DNA of 26,264 bases from Cladophialophora immunda (taxonomy: Eukaryota > Ascomycota > Eurotiomycetes > Chaetothyriales > Herpotrichiellaceae), in assembly GCF_000835495.1 (NCBI RefSeq), contig NW_015622552.1:1-26264 (forward strand), written 5' to 3'. The translations under genes and the position numbers were made by a program. Shown here piece by piece: positions 20,920 through 26,264 of this stretch. How positions within the stretch are numbered: the stretch's first letter is position 1; each line of letters starts with the position of its first letter. The notes below the pieces were generated by a model. The model saw only the letters and a program-made list of their open reading frames with translations. It searched no databases and was not told the DNA's origin.

Positions 20920-21441
20920 GCTTCACGTCGCCGTTGATATAGAAAGCCTTCTTTTCAGGGCCAGCTACTGCTAAACCAAATCATCGACAGTATGGAAGAC
21001 CTAGACACATCTTCCTAGGACCCTATCTCATTTGCCGTCGGTGGTAAGTAGAAAATCCAACGGCTCTGGCAGGCGGATCTTTTCTATCGCTTCCCCAAAT
21101 CCATCCTAGGTAAGCTGTTATTAGCAAATTCGTCAAGTTTAATCTAGAATGATCGGGCAAAAATTGAAAGGCCGCTAGATGTGACCTCGTCATCAGCTTC
21201 ACTATCGTCGAAGGGGGTGAGATCTTTTACTGTCGGGTCGATGTGAATGAATTGTCTTATGTATGAATGCCATTCGGGATCTCTCATGAAATGCGGTCTT
21301 CGAGGACTTCCGTGTCTGGCGCACCGATTAAGTCTTGGTCAGCTTAATCAGTTAGCATAACGACCATATCTGGAATGCTCCGTGGATCGGAGGACATGGG
21401 ATATCTCACGGTAATTTACGCCAGATTATTCCTGCACTGCA
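20920..21441. other. Intergenic, nothing recognised
   Basis: I see no ORF of note, repeat or RNA gene. It is the 3' flank of the minus-strand ORF ending at 21442. Confidence 0.4.
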
Positions 21442-22155
21442 TCATCCTGTCTCCCGCACCCGCGACCGGTCTGATTTATCTGGGTCAAGATCAACAATGA
21501 CGCCCTCACGGCTAGGCGGTCTGAAATACTCCTCTGCGACTCCTTTGCTTGAGAGCGATTCTTTCAGCCGAGATATGAATACACGCATATGGTGATCCTT
21601 CACAAGCAAATACCTCTCTGTGTATTTCTCTTTTATTTGGTCCAGGTACGAATTGACACTCTCTGAAGTTTTTTTCACGGTTTCTTCCAAGACCCTAGCC
21701 ATATGCTCGACAGTATTGAACTCCCACGTTCGTCCGGAGAGAGTCATCCTGGTTTCAGGGCGATCCTCATCCGAATTTTCAGTTAGCCAGAATCTGACCC
21801 CTTTTGACTCCAAACCCCGCCGAATGCGTTCGAGGACCAAGACGACATAGTAGTAACAAAGGTACCATTGTCGCTGGTTTTCGGGTGAGTCCAAGTGTTC
21901 CAGTCCCCGACTTAGTTCATCGTACTTTTGACCATCTTCCCACAAACTCGAGATAAATGTAGTTAAGGCCTGTACTCTTCGGAGTGTTGTGTCGCCGCGA
22001 GCTGCACTACCGTCCCGTTCGCCGCCCACTGTTTCATGGTGTAAATCCGCCGGGGTTGGGGGTATGCGCAGACGACTGGTTGCTCGATTGGATATTTTTC
22101 TCCGTTGCTGGACAGAGACATCGCGGCGCAGTTGCTTCGAGATCCGACATGCCAC
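21442..22155 (-). CDS. Hypothetical helical protein, 5' end unresolved
   Basis: An open frame continues from an upstream stop at 22207-22209 down to the TGA at 21442, with about 237 codons from a GTG at 22155. No ATG occurs in the first half, so the gene either begins in another exon or has lost its start. A possible upstream intron lies on the minus strand, from a GTATGA donor at 22222 to an acceptor at 22179 (44 bases, with an ACTAAAC branch-like sequence). It is phase-compatible with an open frame further upstream, but that frame also lacks an ATG. The first about 60 residues are Arg-rich. The rest is charged and strongly helical, with a short aromatic segment QWYLCYYYVVLVLERIRRGL followed by amphipathic helices (VLEETVKKTSESVNSYLDQ). 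No family is recognised. Composition and length favour a real coding sequence. Confidence 0.5.
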   Translation of the reverse strand: MACRISKQLRRDVSVQQRRKISNRATSRLRIPPTPADLHHETVGGERDGSAARGDTTLRRVQALTTFISSLWEDGQKYDELSRGLEHLDSPENQRQWYLCYYYVVLVLERIRRGLESKGVRFWLTENSDEDRPETRMTLSGRTWEFNTVEHMARVLEETVKKTSESVNSYLDQIKEKYTERYLLVKDHHMRVFISRLKESLSSKGVAEEYFRPPSREGVIVDLDPDKSDRSRVRETG

Positions 22156-22231
22156 CGGTGTTCCCGCTATCCGCTGATCTCGGGATAGTGATGCAGCACA
22201 GTAAGTTTAGTTTGGCTCATACCGTGTTTCG

Positions 22232-22549
22232 GTGTTCCGTCCGTCTTCGTGCGTAGGGGCGAGAATTGTTGCCGATGGGGTTCTCGACGCTGCCACTGCG
22301 CGACAACAGCGGCATAGCGTAAAATCCTTTCTTTGTAGTATTCCCCTGTCAATAATGCAAAGAACGGAAGGTGAATCTTCCAAATGGACTAATGGGGCGA
22401 TGAAGACACAGGGTTCAAGCAAAAAAAGGGGAACACTTCTGAAATCTGTTTCGCAGCCTCTACTGAGAGCTGTGCACGTGACTATATCTTGGCGGCACGC
22501 CATGCACACGTGACGACGCGTAGCCCAGTACTTACTACGGTTAGAGCGT
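22232..22549. other. Spacer between divergent coding remnants
   Basis: Plus-strand frames at 22232-22513 and minus-strand frames at 22207-22680 overlap here. Neither has a recognised motif. It may contain missing 5' exons of both neighbours. Confidence 0.3.
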
Positions 22550-23972
22550 GTGCCCCAAAAACACGTCGCACTTCCGTCGATTTCTCCCAGGACATGCGTT
22601 ACATTCGCTATCTGCCCCTGCTCTCTTTCACCCATAAAGCCACATGCACCGGATGAGCCTCTTAAAGCCAAAATTCCCACTTCCTCGACGAAAGTCGGCG
22701 GTGGGCTGCTTTGGTCACTTGGGTTGGAGTTTGGTGATCTGGATCGTGTCTTAATCTGTACGCGTGGTGCTTGCGGCTATGCACTTCAGGAGCGTGATAA
22801 GCGAGTCAGCCGTCATTTACAGGAAAAGCATAAAGATTCCAAAGACATTGCATCGTGGTCTCGCTCGTCTGATTCCGTCCCTGAATCTTTTGTGATCTTC
22901 GCCTAGTGTCCCCTTGTCCCGGTAGCTCCGTCCCCCATCAGATATCTGCCGGCTATCGTTGCCGTCGGTGTAAATATCTCACTATCAGCTCCAAACTGTG
23001 TTACAGTAACAACATCTACGTCCCTCGGCCGAGTCTTCCGGTCCCTTGGAGCGGGGCCTGAGCGATGATGTCGACGGGGACATTTTCCTGCAAGGTGAGG
23101 TTAGACAAGGAACTCGCCAATACTGCGTCGTTACCCCACCTTCACTGCCTCCTTCAGCAGCATACGGCCAGGACGCCGGTTCGAATCAGGTAACGCGACC
23201 AGCGACAGAGACGTCTCGAGTGGAACAGCCATGTCGAGCCGAACAAGCCCGACTCCTAGAATATCGAGAGGCTTCCAGGGACGAGGAAGTGCCTGACATA
23301 ACAACGATGAGCTCTTGGTTGCAACGCTTACGGTGGGGTGAAGCCTCTCGTCAGGCTGGTTAAGGTATACCCGTCAGGATGGCCGTCCTACCGAGTAACG
23401 ACGCACAAACGAATGACCGCCATTTAGGAGTACCAGCCGGTGGTCGACTCCAGGTTTCCTCATCGGACGAGAAAAGGATCAGCTTCGTACTTCGAGCGAT
23501 AGAAGGACTTCACACTCGTCGTGCAGAGACTATTCGGCACACTGCCAGACCGATATTATGCAAACTAGATTCGCCATCCCTCTATTCGAGCTCTCGGCGA
23601 CCTTTTCGATTGGCAAACCGATCAACGAGTCGTTCAAAGTATCTTCGGGTTGTGAAGAGATTGTTTTCATTTCCGCTCTCGCTGTACCTAATTGACTCTC
23701 GCCTATGTCACTCTGCCTTCAATTTCGGTCTCACTAGCGCACAAAGAAATGCTACCAGTCGACTCTGCGATCATTCTTGTTGGACTTCAAACGCCTATCG
23801 TCATCAAGATGTACCCTATTCTCTGGCTGGTGAGGGCGACGTCGGCCGTGAGGAAGAGACCACGGACCACGATCTAGATCATGAGCTGGAGGAAGATGGG
23901 CTACAGGGAGAAGAACTTCGTATCTCGACGCGGGATGGAAAGGGAGGCTACACTGATGCTAGGTTTATTTGA
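22550..23972 (+). pseudogene. OrsD/DUF3505-like gene, broken by frameshifts and a stop
   Basis: Recognisable pieces of the OrsD family (Pfam PF12013, formerly DUF3505) follow one another in the right order but in different frames. First comes a finger with C at 22757 and 22772 and H at 22814 and 22829 (VLICTRGACGYALQ and SRHLQEKHK). In the next frame is SVPHQISAGYRCRRCKYLT at about 22927. A further frame continues with DIFLQGEVRQGTRQYCVV and SSWLQRLRWG. A TAA stop at 23361-23363 follows. The same frame resumes through EKRISFVLRAIEGLHTR, RRPFRLANR and SKYLRVVKRLFSF to a stop at 23972. Lesions are therefore a shift near 22885-22925, another near 22985-23010, and the TAA. No canonical introns explain them. 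Intact relatives are several hundred residues long with BED-like fingers. One member lies in the Aspergillus orsellinic acid cluster, but no polyketide synthase is present here, so a cluster role should not be assumed. Confidence 0.6.
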
Positions 23973-24949
23973 TGGGTGTGCGACCACAGCGGCTGCAAGA
24001 CTTTTCGCCGAACTTGATATCGCTGCAATCTCGGCCGACAATCCCGTATGAGGAACGACATCCCCCAGGGACAATGCCATACAGAATATTCCTGCACGGC
24101 GTTGCAATGCCCAAGATGAATATGAGACTAATGCTCGTCTCCGATCGAGACCTGCGAGTGCAGTGTAATGAATAGTAGTGATACTGCGTCCCGACTATCG
24201 AGTGTGCCAATTCATGGCGCCCCATCTCGCATATTCGCAGCACGAGTCAATTCGAGCCATGATTGAAGGGGGGTCGCTAACCCATGATCAAATGGTGGAA
24301 AGTTGCTAACGACATTCACAATCACCACCTTGCGAGCCTTGCCGGAGACATAAATTTAGCAATCACATCAGACTACGCAGCGCTGCAAAATTCGTGCCGG
24401 TCTTGGAAGACTTTCTCGCGAACGGTGTGGGAACGGATCCCGCAATATTCCGAATTTAGCTATTGAAAGTTGTAGAAGGCTTGTGACGCTGATCCATTGA
24501 TTGATGCTCCTACAAGAGCCGGTTGCTATCTCCTATTACCCCGCGGCTTCACGGATTTACACCTCGAAACTGCGTCGCTCGCTTCATCACCAGTGGCCTT
24601 AACATGGGTTCGCACCAACAGGTTCCCCTCTACTTTTTCTGAACCTTGTCCATGCATTTATTGCTTGATCGTGTACTGCATCGAAAGCTGTGGCTAACCA
24701 CCCGCGGAAAAAGCTCCGGCGATCTAGTCCCGGCAAGGACGTGTCTCCCACTTCACCGCTTGACGACAGCTTTGTCTTAAGAGGTTGGATACCGGCAGTC
24801 GACCACAGACCGTTTGCGGATTGCGCCTTGGAATTCGTGTCCAATTTAGAATTCACCAGTGGTGGGAATGCGTGATTCGTGGATGCAATGGAGGAAAGGC
24901 AGATTTCATGGGCATCGTGATCGGCGCTGGACGTAGCACTGGCAAGCCT
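23973..24949. other. Unassigned stretch between two broken genes
   Basis: It contains weak plus-strand frames at 24284-24466 and 24690-24875, and an overlapping minus-strand frame at 24599-24961. None shows a known motif. Some of it may be the degraded 3' part of the OrsD-like gene to the left or the C-terminal part of the ankyrin gene to the right, but I could not align it to either family. Confidence 0.3.
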
Positions 24950-25750
24950 ATCCCTCGACAACAGATGATCGACCCCGACCTGGACTCGGAAGTCTCAGTC
25001 TCGACATGATTTAACCCACCGCCGGGGATCACCGGTGCGGCAATAATATCTTCTTCGTCCACCAGTATTGCGAGCCGTAAACCAGTTGGCGGTTGCGGGA
25101 TCTTTTCCAAGGACCACGAGCAGTCCCATCTTCTCGACAGCATTGTCATTTTCGATCTCGGAGGTTGGCCGCCAACACCCTTCCAGCAGAGCCCGTTTCG
25201 CCAGGTCCGGGAGCGTCTGAATACCCTTGTCCTTAGTATATACGTTCTTCAACCAAATATCTAAATTAGGCCCACCAGCCCGAACCAAGCAGCAGCAAGG
25301 TGGAGAAGAGTGCATCGTTATGGGCGATTGACGACGAACTGCGACAAATTCTCTGTCCCCCAGGAGAATTCTTGGATTATCTCCTCTTTTTGGGAAAGTA
25401 GAGCCCAGTAGTGTGGTGTTCGGCCTCCACCGTCTCTCTGGTTAAGGCCGGCCCCGATCTTGAGGGGGAAAAGATTATGCGAAGATCGCCCGTCGCTGTA
25501 ACGATACGGAGTAGGGTCAGCTGAGAAAATTTATGACCTCGAAGGTTGATCTGGCGATCAATATCCGCCCCAAGTTCCACCTATTTACGAGTAATCGATA
25601 GGTGCCCTTTTGTGGCCGCCAGCGGAGCAGATGCTTGGAAAATGGGAAGTGAAGCCGTTGTTGAACTCGAATAATTGAACAGATGTCTTCCTGTTTAGGA
25701 TATTCGATTATATCTTTAAGGACTGCGTTCAGAAAGTCCAGAAATGGCAT
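24950..25750 (-). pseudogene. Ankyrin-repeat protein gene, broken by stops and frameshifts
   Basis: Reading the minus strand leftward, ankyrin-type segments appear in order but change frame. APLAATKGHLSITRK is cut by a TAG at 25581-25583 and continues in the same frame as VELGADID and LTLLRIVTATGDLRII. A one-base shift near 25470, at a TTTTCCCCC homopolymer, leads to IGAGLNQRDGGGRTPHYWAL and LSQKEEII. A TAA at 25318-25320 is followed in frame by TLLHLAAA, then a TAG at 25261-25263. Another frame holds a segment with MGLLVVLGKDPATANW. A further shift near 25085 gives LRLAILVDEEDII and GGGLN. GAD(I/L)(D/N), GRTP and the helix pattern are diagnostic for ankyrin repeats, which bind other proteins. 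At least five repeats are visible. The frame from an ATG at 25750 is not the ankyrin frame over the repeats. Intact versions in fungi often have hundreds more residues with NACHT or F-box domains; none was found here. Confidence 0.65.
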
Positions 25751-26257
25751 GCCTAGGCAATTGACTCGAACTTGATGTTAGAAACGCCGCCATCGACTGC
25801 GCCACCGGAAACCCCCCCCTCACAATTTCTCGACTCTCTAAAACTGTCGCTGGAGAGGGGTCAGATAGGCCTGACTTTCCGCCTCGAGCGGCACATGTAC
25901 GGCAACGTTGAGGAAACTTTGGCTCCAGATTGTGGTTGACGCCGCGGAAAGCATCTCTTTATTCTTCCTCTATGATAGCAGCCATGTGTTCCATCTCTTT
26001 TAGCGTCGATCCGTGGGCAAATCTTCCGGCAGCACGCATATTGGGGGGACACTTATGGTATCATGCTGGGAGAAGGATACACGGGGCGTGAAATATGTAA
26101 CGAATTCCCTATCTCTTTCAGCTGTGCAAATATCCTATCTCACAGGGTTGGCCTAGCCCGTATCGTTACGGTTGACGGGGACGAACTCGTGGGAAAGGGC
26201 AAAATCAAGGTTGAAGTAACTGCATATTGAAGCGCTCATGCTCGGAACAGGCTCGCT
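25751..26257. other. Right-end flank, no gene seen
   Basis: A minus-strand frame at 25861-26052 is short and Arg-rich and shows no motif. If the ankyrin gene extends upstream, its N-terminal part should be here, but no domain was recognised before the contig ends. Confidence 0.4.
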
Positions 26258-26264
26258 GGGGGGG
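26258..26264. other. Poly-G run at right end
   Basis: Seven consecutive G form the last bases and mirror the ten G at the left end. They are most likely artefactual. Confidence 0.5.

Noticed and set aside
23176..23190. GGTTCGAATC sequence resembling a tRNA T-loop
   Set aside because: The T-stem does not pair, no acceptor, D or anticodon arms are found at the right spacing, and it lies inside the OrsD-like coding frame.
23881..24051. Plus-strand 56-codon frame containing LFDGCATTAAARLF, superficially like a cytosine methyltransferase motif I
   Set aside because: The frame is very short, no other methyltransferase motif follows in any frame, and the resemblance is limited to a few residues.
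24599..24961. Minus-strand 120-codon ORF adjoining the ankyrin remnant
   Set aside because: It has no ankyrin or other recognisable pattern and overlaps an equally plausible plus-strand frame, so neither could be supported.
25517..25750. Minus-strand ORF with ATG at 25750, 77 codons
   Set aside because: Over most of its length it is the shadow of the ankyrin frame, which carries the recognisable GHLSI and GADID motifs one base away.

Overview
The window reads as nuclear DNA of a filamentous ascomycete (Pezizomycotina). Genes are monocistronic and widely spaced on both strands. Where two reading frames have to be joined, the junctions are short introns of 49-75 bases with GTAAGT/GTAAGC/GTACAT-type donors, CTAAC or CTGAC branch sites and AG acceptors. 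There are no Shine-Dalgarno sites or operons, and the recognisable protein families are fungal. The species cannot be named from this sequence. Runs of G at both physical ends (10 at the left, 7 at the right) suggest a whole small contig with artefactual ends.

Layout. Bases 1-2906 hold no confident gene, only a polypurine tract, a C-rich hairpin and one weak ORF. Bases 2907-7543 are the best gene-bearing part. They contain a minus-strand Cys-rich single-pass membrane protein with a Pro-rich tail (2 exons), a divergent plus-strand four-helix membrane protein (2 exons), and a minus-strand Ser/Thr-rich secreted, possibly GPI-anchored protein. Three surface or membrane genes therefore sit in a row, two of them sharing a 1.1 kb divergent intergenic region. 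A small doubtful ORF lies at 9307-9708. A long intact RBR (RING-IBR-RING) E3 ubiquitin ligase lies at 12724-14190 on the minus strand. About 4.9 kb without a confident gene follows.

From about 19 kb to the right end the character changes. There is a 76-base tandem repeat whose copies differ mostly by transitions. It is followed by a spliced C2H2 zinc-finger gene with an in-frame TGA, shattered coding fragments, a 237-codon ORF with no ATG, an OrsD/DUF3505-like gene broken by frameshifts and a TAA, and an ankyrin-repeat gene broken by several stops and frameshifts. The right third therefore looks like a compartment of decaying accessory genes (or a poorly corrected assembly), while the genes at 2.9-14.2 kb look intact.

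I found no convincing undescribed molecular system. The most useful leads are the decayed accessory cluster, the transition-marked palindromic repeat in front of the zinc-finger gene, and the altered RING residues of the RBR protein. No tRNA, rRNA, telomere repeat, CRISPR array or intact transposase was seen.
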